44,421 nt of DNA from Patescibacteria group bacterium (GTDB lineage: Archaea; Nanobdellota; Nanobdellia; Pacearchaeales; GW2011-AR1), in contig JAHYJW010000007.1 of NCBI GenBank assembly GCA_019428815.1, positions 1 through 44,421 on the forward strand, written 5' to 3'. The notes beneath the pieces are model-generated. The model was not told where the DNA came from, did no database searches, and saw nothing but the letters and a program-made list of their open reading frames with translations. Numbering within the stretch: the stretch's first letter is position 1; each line of letters starts with the position of its first letter. Made by a program: the position numbers and the translations under genes. Positions 25,079 through 34,742 of this stretch are shown piece by piece.

Positions 25079-25870
25079 ATGCAAAAGGAAAAAGGCCAAA
25101 ATAAAAAATGGTTTTTAGTAGCCGGAATATTTATTTTTTTAATTCTTGCGTTTGCATTAAACTTCGTTAATGTTTCTGAACCAACTCAAAAAATTCCTAC
25201 CACAATTACTGGACAAAGTATTATTGGAGATATGTTTACAGATTGGAGTTCTGGTAGTTTAGATGTTACAATTGCAAAATATCTTTTCTGGATTATTGTT
25301 GCGATGTTAGTAACTGCTGCATTAAGTTTTGCCAGATTCCCTCCCAATGGTTTTATACAGTTTATACTTGGGATTATTGTAAGCTTTTTAGCAACAGCTT
25401 ATATAACCCCTGATGAAGTCTTTGTGGTTTTAACTAGTTATACTGCTTTAGGTTTAACCTTAGTTTCAATTCTTCCATTTGTAATAATAATTTTCTTTTC
25501 TGCAATGCTTTTGTCTAATGAAAATATCAATGATCTTTCAATTGGAAGAATAATGATGCAGATAATGCTTTGGTTATTCTTTATTGGGTTCTTAATCTAC
25601 AAACTGGTTGCAGGCTATACTGGAGGAGAAGAGATGTCTCTTGGAGCAAGAATAGTCTTATTTGCAGTATTAGGTCTTTCTGGATTAATCTTGGTATTCA
25701 ATAGGAGATTTAGAACTTGGATTAGGAGATTTGGACTTGAAATCAGAAGTGCTGAACAACAAAGGATTAGACATGATCAAAGAGAAGCTGCAAGACAGCA
25801 AGCAGAAGCAGCAGCTCAAGCTCATGCAGCTACAGTTCAACACAGAAGACAGGATAGAAGACGTAGATAA
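25079..25870 (+). CDS. Six-helix membrane protein, triplicated family copy 1
   Basis: 263 aa. Basic N-terminus MQKEKGQNKKW, then predicted transmembrane helices at about 12-30, 60-80, 87-106, 112-140, 150-170 and 180-198. A PTTITGQSI stretch lies outside helix 1. The last ~55 residues form a charged tail: RRFRTWIRRFGLEIRSAEQQRIRHDQ, then an Ala/Gln block and HAATVQHRRQDRRRR. The tail is basic and probably cytoplasmic. No family recognised; conserved YITPDE sits between helices 3 and 4. It has its own promoter. Copies 1 and 3 are closely similar throughout the membrane part. Confidence 0.75.
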   Translation: MQKEKGQNKKWFLVAGIFIFLILAFALNFVNVSEPTQKIPTTITGQSIIGDMFTDWSSGSLDVTIAKYLFWIIVAMLVTAALSFARFPPNGFIQFILGIIVSFLATAYITPDEVFVVLTSYTALGLTLVSILPFVIIIFFSAMLLSNENINDLSIGRIMMQIMLWLFFIGFLIYKLVAGYTGGEEMSLGARIVLFAVLGLSGLILVFNRRFRTWIRRFGLEIRSAEQQRIRHDQREAARQQAEAAAQAHAATVQHRRQDRRRR

Positions 25871-26022
25871 AGGGATATCTTTAATTTTAGATTATATATT
25901 TTAATGTTGAGTAAAAAATTCTGGGGTTTTTTTTTGATTTATAGAAATTTTAAGCGATGAGATTATAAAAATTTCTATAAAATCTTCGATAAATTTAAAA
26001 ATCTCTGAACTATTAATCTTAA

Positions 26023-26814
26023 ATGCAAAAGGAAAAAGGCCAAAATAAAAAATGGTTTTTAGTAGCCGGAATATTTATTTTTTTAATTCTTGCATTTGCA
26101 TTAAACTTCGTTAATGTTTCTGAACCAACTCAAAAAATTCCTACCACAATTACTGGACAAAGTATTATTGCTGATATGTTCACAGATTGGAGTTCTGGTG
26201 GTTTAAAGGTTAGTATTGCAAAATATTTTTTCTGGATTATTGTTACTATGTTAGTAACTACGATATTAAATTTTGCTAAATTTCCTAAGAATGGTTTTAT
26301 ACAGTTTATACTTGGGCTTATTATAAGCTTTTTAGCAACAGCTTATATAACCCCTGATGAAGTCTTTGCAGCTTTAACTCTTTATACTGCTTTAGGTTTA
26401 ACATTAAGCGTAGTTCTTCCGTTCTTTATAATAATTTTCTTCTCTGCAATGCTTTTGTCTAATGAAAAGATTAGTGATATTTCAATTGGAAGGGTGGTAA
26501 TGCAAGTAATGCTTTGGTTATTCTTTACTGGGTTCATAAGCTACAAACTGATTGCAGGCCATATAGGGGGGGAACAGATATCTCGTGACGCAACGGTAGT
26601 TTTATTTACAGTATTAGTTCTCTCTTTATTAATCTTGATATTCAATAAACAATTTAGATCCTGGATTAGATCTATAGGACTTGAACTCAGAAGTGCTGAA
26701 CAACAAAGGATTAGACATGATCAAAGAGAAGCTGCAAAACAGCAAGCAGAAGCAGCAGCTCAAGCTCATGCAGCTACAGTTCAACACAGAAGACTGGATA
26801 GACGAATTAGATAA
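26023..26814 (+). CDS. Six-helix membrane protein, triplicated family copy 2 (divergent core)
   Basis: 263 aa. The first ~50 residues are almost identical to copy 1, and from RSAEQQRIRHDQREAA onward the tail is nearly so. Between them the membrane core differs at many positions (for example GGLKVSIAKYFFWIIVTMLVT, KISDISIGRVVMQV, GHIGGEQISRDATVV). The pattern, conserved ends around a diverged core, differs from simple drift and resembles gene conversion at the ends or selection for a different core. Function unknown. Confidence 0.72.
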   Translation: MQKEKGQNKKWFLVAGIFIFLILAFALNFVNVSEPTQKIPTTITGQSIIADMFTDWSSGGLKVSIAKYFFWIIVTMLVTTILNFAKFPKNGFIQFILGLIISFLATAYITPDEVFAALTLYTALGLTLSVVLPFFIIIFFSAMLLSNEKISDISIGRVVMQVMLWLFFTGFISYKLIAGHIGGEQISRDATVVLFTVLVLSLLILIFNKQFRSWIRSIGLELRSAEQQRIRHDQREAAKQQAEAAAQAHAATVQHRRLDRRIR

Positions 26815-26963
26815 AGCTGTATCTTTAATTTTAGATTATATATTTTAATGTTGAGTAAAAAATTCTGGGTTTTTTTTGATTTATAGAAATTTTAAGCGAT
26901 GAGATTACGAAATCTTTATAAAATCCTCGATAAGTTTAAAAATCTCAAAATCATTAATCTTAA

Positions 26964-27836
26964 ATGCAAAAGGAAAAAGGCCAAAATAAAAAATGGTTTT
27001 TAGTAGCCGGAATATTTATTTTTTTAATTCTTGCGTTTGCATTAAACTTCGTTAATGTTTCTGAACCAACTCAAAAAATTCCTACCACAATTACTGGACA
27101 AAGTATTATTGCTGATATGTTCACAGATTGGAGTTCTGGTAGTTTAGATGTTACAATTGCAAAATATCTTTTCTGGATTATAGTTGCTATGTTAATAACT
27201 GGTGCATTGAGTTTTGCTAGATTCCCCCCTAATGGTTTTATACAGTTTATACTTGGACTTATTGTAAGCTTTTTAGCAACAGCTTACATAACTCCTGATG
27301 AAGTCTTCGCGGTTTTAACTAGTTATACTGCTTTAGGTTTAACCTTAGTTTCAATTCTTCCATTTGTAATAATAATTTTCTTTTCTGCAATGCTTTTGTC
27401 TAATGAAAATATCAATGATCTTTCAATTGGAAGGATAATGATGCAAATAATGCTTTGGTTATTCTTTATTGGATTCTTAATTTACAAACTGGTTGCAGGA
27501 TATATTGGAGGGGAAGAAATGTCTCTTGGAGCAAGAATAGTCTTATTTGCAGTATTAGGTCTTTCTGGATTAATTTTATTATTCAACAAAAAGTTTAGAA
27601 AGTGGATTAGGAAGTTTGGACTTGAAATCAGAAGTGCTGAACAAGAGAGGATTAGACATGATCGAAGAGAAGCTGCAAGACTGCAAACAGAAGCAGCAGC
27701 TCAAGCTCATGCAGCTACAGTTCAACACAGAGTACAAGATAAACACCGATATAAACCTGTCAAAGGAAAGTATTTTTCTAAGGGGAAATATACTGGCGCA
27801 TTTCCTCAGGGGAAATATCGTTATGAAGAAGAATGA
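26964..27836 (+). CDS. Six-helix membrane protein, triplicated family copy 3 (extended tail)
   Basis: 290 aa, 27 longer than its siblings. Membrane core and N-terminus are close to copy 1. The tail diverges after HAATVQHR: VQDKHRYKPVKGKYFSKGK, continuing with YTGAFPQGKYRYEEE. The extension holds three GKY motifs in short order, a basic-aromatic repeat absent from copies 1 and 2. It is the last copy and its downstream spacer is unrelated to the others. Its own TATA box lies at about 26934-26943. Function unknown. Confidence 0.73.
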   Translation: MQKEKGQNKKWFLVAGIFIFLILAFALNFVNVSEPTQKIPTTITGQSIIADMFTDWSSGSLDVTIAKYLFWIIVAMLITGALSFARFPPNGFIQFILGLIVSFLATAYITPDEVFAVLTSYTALGLTLVSILPFVIIIFFSAMLLSNENINDLSIGRIMMQIMLWLFFIGFLIYKLVAGYIGGEEMSLGARIVLFAVLGLSGLILLFNKKFRKWIRKFGLEIRSAEQERIRHDRREAARLQTEAAAQAHAATVQHRVQDKHRYKPVKGKYFSKGKYTGAFPQGKYRYEEE

Positions 27837-27985
27837 TAAATACCCCGTTAATTTTATTCTTTATTTCTTTCTAGATCATTATAAATTATTTCTTTTTAAT
27901 ATCTAAAAAATTGTTTTATCTTAGATTATCTTTATAAATAGTTTTTTCCTTTATTCTTATTATCAATTAAAACTTAATAAATAAA

Positions 27986-29740
27986 ATGAATAACCCAAAT
28001 ATTCGTCAGCCAATAGTAACAGTTTGCGGGCATGTTGATCATGGAAAAACAAGCCTGCTTGATAAACTTAGACAAAGCTCTATTCAAGAAGAAGAAGCAG
28101 GAGGAATAACTCAGAAGATTTCTTTTACACTATACCCTTCAGGTCAATTAAGAGCATCATGCCCTTTAATTGATAAAAAAAAGATTAAATTAGATATCCC
28201 AGGTTTTTTATTCATTGATACCCCTGGGCATACTGCGTTTACAAATTTAAGAAAAAGAGGAGGTAGCCTTGCAGATCTTGCAGTTCTTGTAATTGATATC
28301 AATGATGGGATTAAGCCTCAAACAGCCGAAGTAATTCAAATATTAAAACATAACCAAACTCCTTTTATAATTGCTTTAAATAAAATTGATAATATTTCTA
28401 GTTGGAAAACTAATCTCAATATTGAATTAAAGAATAGTATTGAAGATCAACAACAAAATGTGAAGCAAAATTTTAATGAAAAATATCTTACCCTTGTTGG
28501 AGCTCTTCAGAGTCATGGTTTTGATTCTGATTTGTTTTACAATATTGAAGATTTTACAAAAAAAATAGCTCTTGTTCCCTGTTCCGCAAAAACTGGAGAG
28601 GGAATCCCTGAACTAATCATGGTTTTATGCGGTTTAAGTCAGAAATATCTTGTAGGAAAACTAACTATTAAAAAAGAAGGTAAGGGGGTCATATTAGAGA
28701 TAAAAAAAGAGAAAGATAATTCTTACTTTGAATCAATTCTTTATGAGGGAGAACTTTCAAAAAAAGATTCAATTGCGGTTTCAGATATTAATGGTAAAGC
28801 AATAATAACAAGAATAAGAGTTCTTGAAGAGATACTCCCTTTATCAAAAAGATTCAGCCCAAAAGAGAAGATTACTGCTTCAACTGGGTTAAGGATGCAG
28901 GTTATTGAAAAAGCAGATATATTACCGGGTATGCCTTTTATTGTTTTTAATGAAAATAAAGAAGAGATTGAAAAAATCTTCAAACAACAATTAATAGAAA
29001 GCATAAAAACCGAAAAGCAGGGAATAATTGTAAAAGCAGATTCTTTAGGAAGTTTAGAAGCACTTCTTTCAATATTGAGCGATGAAAAAATACCTGTTGT
29101 TAAAGCTGGAATTGGAAGTATAAACAAAACTGATATTGCTAGTGCAAAAGCTAATCTTCAGATTAATGAACTTGACTCAATAATAATTGGTTTCAATATT
29201 GATATTGATGAAGAAGCAAGTGAATTAGCAAAACAAACTAGTTCTATAAAAATACTCACAGAAGAAGTTATTTACAAACTTATTGATGACTTAAAAGAAT
29301 TTCGTTTAGAAAAAAGAAGAGAAATTGAAAAAAGAAGACTTATGGAGCTAAGCCCCTTAGCAAAGATAAAAATTCTCCCGCAATATGTTTTTAGAAATAC
29401 CAATCCCTCTATTTTTGGAGTAAGAGTTGAAGCAGGAAGAGTTATTCCTAGAATGAGTTTAATAGATGAAAATAATGAAAAATTAAACCCAATTAGTGGG
29501 ATTCAGTTAGAAAATCAATCTCAAAAAGAAGTATCTGAAGGGCAGGAACCTGCAATTGCGATTCAAGGTATAAACTTTGAACGAAGATTAAAAGATATAA
29601 ACTTTCTTTATTCTGACATGTCAGAATCTCAATTTAAAAATTTTAAAAAGAATAAGGATCTTTTGTCTTCTAAAGAAATTTCTTTAATACAAGAAATTGC
29701 AGAAATAAAGAGACAAAAAAAAGCTGATTGGGGTATGTAA
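27986..29740 (+). CDS. infB: Translation initiation factor aIF5B
   Basis: 584 aa, near the usual archaeal ~600. GTPase that promotes subunit joining with initiator Met-tRNA. G1 GHVDHGKT (15-22), G2 GGITQKIS, DTPGHTAF and NKIDNI (G3/G4), then domain II, an alpha/beta domain III (IIVKADSLGSLEALLSIL), and domain IV at the C-terminus (FGVRVEAGRVIPRMSL). The archaeal insert LRASCPLIDKKKIKL between G2 and G3 is present. It leads the block of translation genes with S6e and aIF2-gamma downstream. Upstream is AT-rich with a TATA-like element. Confidence 0.95.
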   Translation: MNNPNIRQPIVTVCGHVDHGKTSLLDKLRQSSIQEEEAGGITQKISFTLYPSGQLRASCPLIDKKKIKLDIPGFLFIDTPGHTAFTNLRKRGGSLADLAVLVIDINDGIKPQTAEVIQILKHNQTPFIIALNKIDNISSWKTNLNIELKNSIEDQQQNVKQNFNEKYLTLVGALQSHGFDSDLFYNIEDFTKKIALVPCSAKTGEGIPELIMVLCGLSQKYLVGKLTIKKEGKGVILEIKKEKDNSYFESILYEGELSKKDSIAVSDINGKAIITRIRVLEEILPLSKRFSPKEKITASTGLRMQVIEKADILPGMPFIVFNENKEEIEKIFKQQLIESIKTEKQGIIVKADSLGSLEALLSILSDEKIPVVKAGIGSINKTDIASAKANLQINELDSIIIGFNIDIDEEASELAKQTSSIKILTEEVIYKLIDDLKEFRLEKRREIEKRRLMELSPLAKIKILPQYVFRNTNPSIFGVRVEAGRVIPRMSLIDENNEKLNPISGIQLENQSQKEVSEGQEPAIAIQGINFERRLKDINFLYSDMSESQFKNFKKNKDLLSSKEISLIQEIAEIKRQKKADWGM

Positions 29741-29844
29741 ATCACATTTATACCCTAAGATTATTTTACCTTTCAATAAAGATTCTTTATGATAAAACAT
29801 CATCCAAAAATAAATATAAACTTAAAAGAAAGAAGAGCATAAAG

Positions 29845-29854
29845 CTTTATAAAT
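29845..29854 (+). promoter_or_regulatory. TATA box of ribosomal protein S6e gene
   Basis: CTTTATAAAT is centred about 25-26 nt before the ATG at 29875, so the S6e message is probably leaderless. Confidence 0.7.
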
Positions 29855-29874
29855 TAACATTTCAATAATTTACT

Positions 29875-30342
29875 ATGCCTTTTAAAATTAATATAGCTGA
29901 TGAATCTGGAAAAACATATCACTTCGAATTAGAAAGCGAAGAGCTTCTAGGAAAAGAACTTCATGATAAGATTCAAGGTTCAGAATTATTACCTGGTCTT
30001 GAAGGATATGAACTTGAGATTACAGGAGCTAGTGATAAGTCTGGATTTACTGCTCATGAAGAAGTTACCGGTATGGGACTTAAAAAGATTTTACTTAGCT
30101 ATGGGAAAGCTATGAAAATAAAGCCTAGAAAAGAAGGAAAGAAAAAAACTTCAAATCCAAAACCTAAGGGGTTGCGTTTAAGAAAAACAGTTAGAGGGAA
30201 GGCAATCTCTTCAGAAATTACACAAATAAACTTCAAGGTTAAGAAAGAAGGCTCAAAGAAATTATCTGAAATTTTTCCTGAGCAGAACAAACCTAAAGAA
30301 GAAATTAAAAAAAATCAAGATTCAGAAAAAAAAGGCGTTTAG
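29875..30342 (+). CDS. rps6e: Small-subunit ribosomal protein S6e
   Basis: 155 aa. The S6e core (about 1-118) shows FKINIADESGKTYHFELESEE, GSELLPGLEGYELEITGASDKSGF and RGKAISSEITQINFKV, the archaeal/eukaryotic S6 fold of the 30S subunit. A Lys/Glu/Ser-rich tail of some 30 residues (KKNQDSEKKGV end) is longer than in typical archaeal S6e of about 125-130 aa. The tail could bind rRNA. It lies between aIF5B and a small lipoprotein-like gene, with its own promoter. Confidence 0.93.
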   Translation: MPFKINIADESGKTYHFELESEELLGKELHDKIQGSELLPGLEGYELEITGASDKSGFTAHEEVTGMGLKKILLSYGKAMKIKPRKEGKKKTSNPKPKGLRLRKTVRGKAISSEITQINFKVKKEGSKKLSEIFPEQNKPKEEIKKNQDSEKKGV

Positions 30343-30403
30343 AATAATTCTTTAAATTTAGTTTCCTATTTTGAATCTCTTAAGAGTGGTAACAAATAGA
30401 AAG

Positions 30404-30413
30404 GTTTATAAAT
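30404..30413 (+). promoter_or_regulatory. TATA box of the 122-aa exported-protein gene
   Basis: GTTTATAAAT is centred about 25.5 nt before the ATG at 30434, again implying a leaderless transcript. Confidence 0.65.
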
Positions 30414-30433
30414 AACCCTTTTTTAAAAAAACC

Positions 30434-30802
30434 ATGGTAGCAATTCAAGATGTTTATAGGAATAAAAATCAGAAAAAAACAAGTAAGTTAAAAAGAGTAG
30501 TAGGAGGTATCTTAGGACTAGGCGCTCTTATAGGGACTACTTATTCCTGTACAGATGGTATAGCTAAAAAGATATATTCTGGAAATCTTAGAGATCAAGA
30601 TTTTCAAAATTCAGAATGGATACTTTATAATAATCCTAGCGGAACAATCTGGCACGGATATATGAATGAGAATATTGAACGTAGTGTTCATAACTGGGGA
30701 ATATATGCGGAGAAAGTAAGAGAGAAGAATGATAATAAATTAGAAGGACTTATTCTTTTACCAGACTTAGATAAAGATAATCAGGTTGGAAGAGAAAAAT
30801 AA
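30434..30802 (+). CDS. Small predicted exported or lipid-anchored protein, unknown
   Basis: 122 aa. Basic N-terminus (YRNKNQKKTSKLKR), a glycine-rich hydrophobic stretch at about 21-36 (VVGGILGLGALIGTT), then YSC at about 37-39, which resembles a lipobox, although archaeal lipobox rules are less well defined. The remainder has aromatic patches (SEWILYNN, SGTIWHGYM, NWGIYA) and no cysteines. No family recognised. Neighbours are translation genes, but its own promoter suggests independent expression. The stop is followed 76 bp later by aIF2-gamma. Confidence 0.6.
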   Translation: MVAIQDVYRNKNQKKTSKLKRVVGGILGLGALIGTTYSCTDGIAKKIYSGNLRDQDFQNSEWILYNNPSGTIWHGYMNENIERSVHNWGIYAEKVREKNDNKLEGLILLPDLDKDNQVGREK

Positions 30803-30878
30803 AATCTCGGAGTGTTATTTCTTAAAATTTTATTTCTAAAAAGAGAATACTTAAAAAGTATTTTTATCATGATATCAT

Positions 30879-32159
30879 ATGGTAAAAGAAGAAACAAAAG
30901 AAATTAACGGAGAAACTAAAGGGGTAGAAAAAGAAATCTTTAATGTAAAAGGGGACACCCAAAAAAGAGATAATTTACCTGAAATAAATGTGGGGGTGGT
31001 GGGCCATATTGATCATGGAAAAACAACCCTCTTAAGTAGTTTAACTGGAAAATTTACTGATACTCACTCTGAAGAATTAAAAAGGGGGATCTCTATTAGG
31101 CTTGGCTATACTGAGATAATCATATCTAAAGAGGGGGAAGAATATAATACCAAGGGGGAGGGAAAGCCCTTGAGATATGTAAGCTTTATTGATACTCCAG
31201 GACACGAGATGTTAATGGCTACAATGCTTTCTGGTGCTGCACTTATTGATGCGGCGATTATTGTTGTTGCTGCAAATGAGGGGATAAAACCTCAAACAAG
31301 AGAACACTTTATAGCATTACAAGCAAAAAAAATAAAGAATGTAATAATAGTTCAAAATAAAGTAGACGTTGTTTCTAAAGAACAAGCATTAAAAAACTAT
31401 CAAGAAATTAAAGAATTTGTTAAAGGAACAATTGCAGAGAATTCTCCTATAATCCCTATTTCTGCACAACAGGGTGTAAACATTGAAAAAGTTTTAGAAG
31501 CAATAGCAAAATTAGAAATTCCTCAGAGAGATATTAATTCTAAACCTATTTTTCTTGTTGCAAGAAGTTTTGATATAAACCGACCTGGAACCAAGATTAA
31601 TGAACTTCAGGGGGGTGTTATTGGGGGAATTTTAAAAAAGGGTTCAATAAAAGTGGGAGATATTATTGAAATAAAACCCGGAATAAGCATTAAAAAATCT
31701 CATGGAAAGGTGGAGTATAAAACTCTTAATGCAGAGGTATTATCTTTACATAAAGGAAAAAATTTAACAAATGAAGTATTGCCTGGGGCAAGTATTTCAA
31801 TTGAAACCTCTTTAGATCCTTTTTTAACAAAAGCAGATGCTTTGAGAGGTTGTGTTGTTTCAAAAAAAGGAATTTTACCAGGTATAACTTATAAAACTAA
31901 AATAAAAACAGAAACTTTTAAAGAAGTTTTTGGATTAAAAAAACCTCAAAAAGTAGAACCAATAAAAACAAAAGAGCTCTTAATGTTAAGCATTAATACC
32001 AACATAACTGTGGGAATAGTTGAAAAAATTTCAGATTCTGATATAGAAGTTTCACTAAACATTCCTGTAATTGCTTTAAAAGATGATAATGTTGGAATAG
32101 CAAGGAATATTGAAGGTCATTGGAGATTGATAGGTTGGGGTAAAATAATAGAAGAATAA
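30879..32159 (+). CDS. eif2g: Translation initiation factor aIF2 subunit gamma
   Basis: 426 aa GTPase subunit that carries initiator Met-tRNA to the 30S subunit. G1 GHIDHGKT (42-49), RGISIRLGYTE, DTPGHE (105-110), NKVD, SAQQG. Domains II and III follow (SFDINRPGTKINEL, SGKVEYK-type loop as KSHGKVEYKTLNAE, and the ending HWRLIGWGKI). The segment between RLGYTE and DTPGHE, which in other aIF2-gamma carries a four-cysteine zinc knuckle, here reads IIISKEGEEYNTKGEGKPLRYVS with no cysteine. An N-terminal acidic extension of about 35 residues is also unusual. The aIF2 alpha and beta genes are not in this window. Confidence 0.94.
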   Translation: MVKEETKEINGETKGVEKEIFNVKGDTQKRDNLPEINVGVVGHIDHGKTTLLSSLTGKFTDTHSEELKRGISIRLGYTEIIISKEGEEYNTKGEGKPLRYVSFIDTPGHEMLMATMLSGAALIDAAIIVVAANEGIKPQTREHFIALQAKKIKNVIIVQNKVDVVSKEQALKNYQEIKEFVKGTIAENSPIIPISAQQGVNIEKVLEAIAKLEIPQRDINSKPIFLVARSFDINRPGTKINELQGGVIGGILKKGSIKVGDIIEIKPGISIKKSHGKVEYKTLNAEVLSLHKGKNLTNEVLPGASISIETSLDPFLTKADALRGCVVSKKGILPGITYKTKIKTETFKEVFGLKKPQKVEPIKTKELLMLSINTNITVGIVEKISDSDIEVSLNIPVIALKDDNVGIARNIEGHWRLIGWGKIIEE

Positions 32160-32207
32160 ACAAAATAAAAAATAAGAGATAAGAAAGATAAAAATTAATT
32201 TTTTGAG

Positions 32208-34742
32208 TTAGTCTTCCCCATTCTCTGTTTCTTGAACTTTAATTAAGTCTGTAACATGATCTCCTGGAGAAAGCTTTACTATTCTTACTCCTTGTGTAGC
32301 TCTACCCATAACTCTAATATTTTTTAAAGTGGTTCTGAGAACTAAACCCTTTGCTGTAGTAATTATTATAGAGTCTTTAGGATTTACAGAAACAGTTGTA
32401 ACCACATTACCCGTTTTTTCTGTAGACTTGAGATTTATTACCCCTTTTCCAGCTCTTGAGGTTTTTCTATAATCTTTAACACCAGTTCTTTTTCCATAGC
32501 CATTCTTTGTTATTGTTAAAACTTCTTCAGTCTGTAAAATTTCTAAACTTACAACTTCATCATCTTTCTCGAGTTTGATTCCAGTAACTCCATAACTAGA
32601 TCTCCCCATCTCACGAACATCTTTTGCATTAAATCTAATTGCCTGCCCTTTTTTAGTTGCAAGTAAAACTTCTTCACCTTTTTTTAATACACCTACTCCA
32701 ATTAAAAGATCAGAGTTATTTCCTGGTAAATTAATTGCTTTTACTCCTGAAGCTCTTGGTTTTGAAAAATTAGCTAAAGAAATTTTTTTAACTATCCCAT
32801 TCTTAGTTGCCATAAATAATGAATCCTCAAAGTTATTCACAGAGATAACATTTGTAATCGTCTCTTCCTTAAGACTTAAGAGATTAGCTAAGGACTTTCC
32901 TTTACTGTATTTTTCTGCTTCAGGGATATCATATGTCTTAAGCCAAAGCACCTTACCTTTTGAAGTGAAAAACATAAGATAATTGTGGGTTGAGCAGGTT
33001 ATCAACTGTTTTACAAAGTCTCCTGTAGCAAGATTACTCCCAATCACACCTTTCCCACCTCTTCTTTGTTCCTTATAAGACTTAAGATCAATTCTCTTGC
33101 AGTACCCTTTTTCTGTTATTGTAACTACAACCTCTTTTTTTTGAACTAAATCTTTTTCTGAAAATTCTCCAATTCTTTGAAGCACATATGTTCTTCTTGA
33201 ATCACCATAATTCTTTTTGATTTCAGAAATTTCTTTAACAATTACTTTTAAAATTTCTTTTTCATCACCTAAAATTTTCTTAAGAGATTCAATTTTTTCT
33301 TTGAGGTCTTTCTCTTCTTTTTTTAACTTATCTTGTTCTAAAGAAGTCAATTGTTGAAGTTTAGTCTCTAAAACCGCTTGTGCTTGTTTTCTAGTTAAAT
33401 TAAACTTTTTTATAAGTCCTTCTAAGGCTTCTGTAACATTTTTAGATGACTTAATGAATTTTATAACTTCATCAATATTTTTTAATGCTATTAACAATCC
33501 TTCAACAATCTCAAGTCTTTCTTCTGCGACTCTAAGTTCAAATTTTGTACGGTTTGTTATAATCTTTTTTCGGTAATTGACATATTCTTTTAGAACAGCT
33601 TTAAGATTTAGAACATGAGGCTGACCCCTAACTAAAGCTAAAAGATTAACATTGAATGAATCTTGTAAACGGGTGTATTTGTAAAGGGTATTTGTGACAA
33701 GTTTAGAATTTGCCCCCTTTCTTAATTCAAGAACAATCCTTATCTTACCTTTTGAGCTTTCATCTCTCAAATCAGAAACATCCCTTATTTTTTTATTCTG
33801 AACCATCTCTGCGATTTGTTGAATAAGATTAGACTTATTGACCATATAAGGGATCTCAGTTATAACTACCGCATCTTTTGACCTGATGTTTTCTGTTGTT
33901 GTTTTACCCCTAAGAATAAGCCTTCCTTTTCCAGTTTTATAAAGCTCTAACATATCCCCTGAAACATAACCCCCTGTAGGGAAATCAGGACCAGTAACTA
34001 TTTTTGTTAATTCTTCAAAACTTATCTCCGGATTTTTTATATAAGAAGTAATCGCCTCACAAATTTCTGTTAAATTGTGAGGGGGGATATTCGTAGCCAT
34101 CCCAACTGCAATCCCAGATGCACCATTTAAAATAAGCGCAGGTAATTTTCCTGGAAAAAGTTCTGGTTCTTTAAGAGAATTATCAAAATTAGGGATAAAT
34201 TTTACTGTTTCTTTATCAATATCCTCTAAAATTTCTTTAGAAATTGCTGCTAGTTTAGCCTCAGTATATCTCTGAGCTGCAGGGGGGTCTCCATCAATTG
34301 AACCAAAGTTTCCTTGACCAAAAACAAGAGGATATCTCATTGAAAAATCTTGAGCTAGTCTTACTAAGGCATCATAAACAGCGGTGTCTCCATGAGGATG
34401 GAACTTTCCTAAAACATCTCCTACAATTCTGGCACTTTTTCTAGTAGGTTTATTAGATTGTAATCCTAAAAGGTGCATTGCATAGAGAATCCTCCTATGA
34501 ACAGGTTTTAACCCATCTTCTATAGAAGGTAAAGCTCTTGAAACTATAACAGACATTGCATAATCAAGATAAGACTTCTTCATCTCATTAGAAATTTCAG
34601 TATTAAAAACATCTTTAGATAAAGCTTCTCCATTGTTATCTGAATTTTTTTCTGACTTTAAATTTTGTTTTTCGTTTTCATCTATTTCTTTTGTTTCTTC
34701 TTTTACCTTGTCTATTTTTTCTTCTGTTGTTTTATCTGTCAT
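32208..34742 (-). CDS. gyrA: DNA gyrase subunit A
   Basis: 844 aa. Type IIA topoisomerase subunit that breaks and rejoins [27 protein letters not shown] (the Ser83 position of E. coli is Thr120 here, Asp87 is Asp124), and PPAAQRYTE with the catalytic Tyr159. The six-bladed beta-pinwheel domain carries the GyrA-box QRRGGKG (near residue 560), which marks it as supercoiling gyrase rather than topoisomerase IV. A charged N-terminal extension of ~45 residues is extra. Bacterial-type gyrase occurs in some archaea by transfer. Its ATG overlaps the zinc-ribbon gene stop by four bases, placing it last in the gyrB-zinc ribbon-gyrA operon. Confidence 0.96.
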   Translation of the reverse strand: MTDKTTEEKIDKVKEETKEIDENEKQNLKSEKNSDNNGEALSKDVFNTEISNEMKKSYLDYAMSVIVSRALPSIEDGLKPVHRRILYAMHLLGLQSNKPTRKSARIVGDVLGKFHPHGDTAVYDALVRLAQDFSMRYPLVFGQGNFGSIDGDPPAAQRYTEAKLAAISKEILEDIDKETVKFIPNFDNSLKEPELFPGKLPALILNGASGIAVGMATNIPPHNLTEICEAITSYIKNPEISFEELTKIVTGPDFPTGGYVSGDMLELYKTGKGRLILRGKTTTENIRSKDAVVITEIPYMVNKSNLIQQIAEMVQNKKIRDVSDLRDESSKGKIRIVLELRKGANSKLVTNTLYKYTRLQDSFNVNLLALVRGQPHVLNLKAVLKEYVNYRKKIITNRTKFELRVAEERLEIVEGLLIALKNIDEVIKFIKSSKNVTEALEGLIKKFNLTRKQAQAVLETKLQQLTSLEQDKLKKEEKDLKEKIESLKKILGDEKEILKVIVKEISEIKKNYGDSRRTYVLQRIGEFSEKDLVQKKEVVVTITEKGYCKRIDLKSYKEQRRGGKGVIGSNLATGDFVKQLITCSTHNYLMFFTSKGKVLWLKTYDIPEAEKYSKGKSLANLLSLKEETITNVISVNNFEDSLFMATKNGIVKKISLANFSKPRASGVKAINLPGNNSDLLIGVGVLKKGEEVLLATKKGQAIRFNAKDVREMGRSSYGVTGIKLEKDDEVVSLEILQTEEVLTITKNGYGKRTGVKDYRKTSRAGKGVINLKSTEKTGNVVTTVSVNPKDSIIITTAKGLVLRTTLKNIRVMGRATQGVRIVKLSPGDHVTDLIKVQETENGED

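Larger units (their letters stand above)
25041..27732 (+). repeat. Tandem triplication of a ~942-bp gene unit
   Basis: Three direct copies each comprise promoter, gene and spacer. Start codons at 25079, 26023 and 26964 are 944 and 941 bp apart. Spacers after copies 1 and 2 are almost identical (TTTAATTTTAGATTATATAT and AGAAATTTTAAGCGATGAG blocks). The first ~50 codons are nearly identical in all three, and the tail from RSAEQ is shared: almost the same in copies 1 and 2, varied in copy 3. Copy 2 differs widely between these ends, while copies 1 and 3 stay close. After the last copy the spacer sequence differs. Confidence 0.95.

Noticed and set aside
27616-27906. 96-codon frame inside the third triplicated gene
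   Set aside because: It is a different frame of the same coding region and lacks its own promoter.
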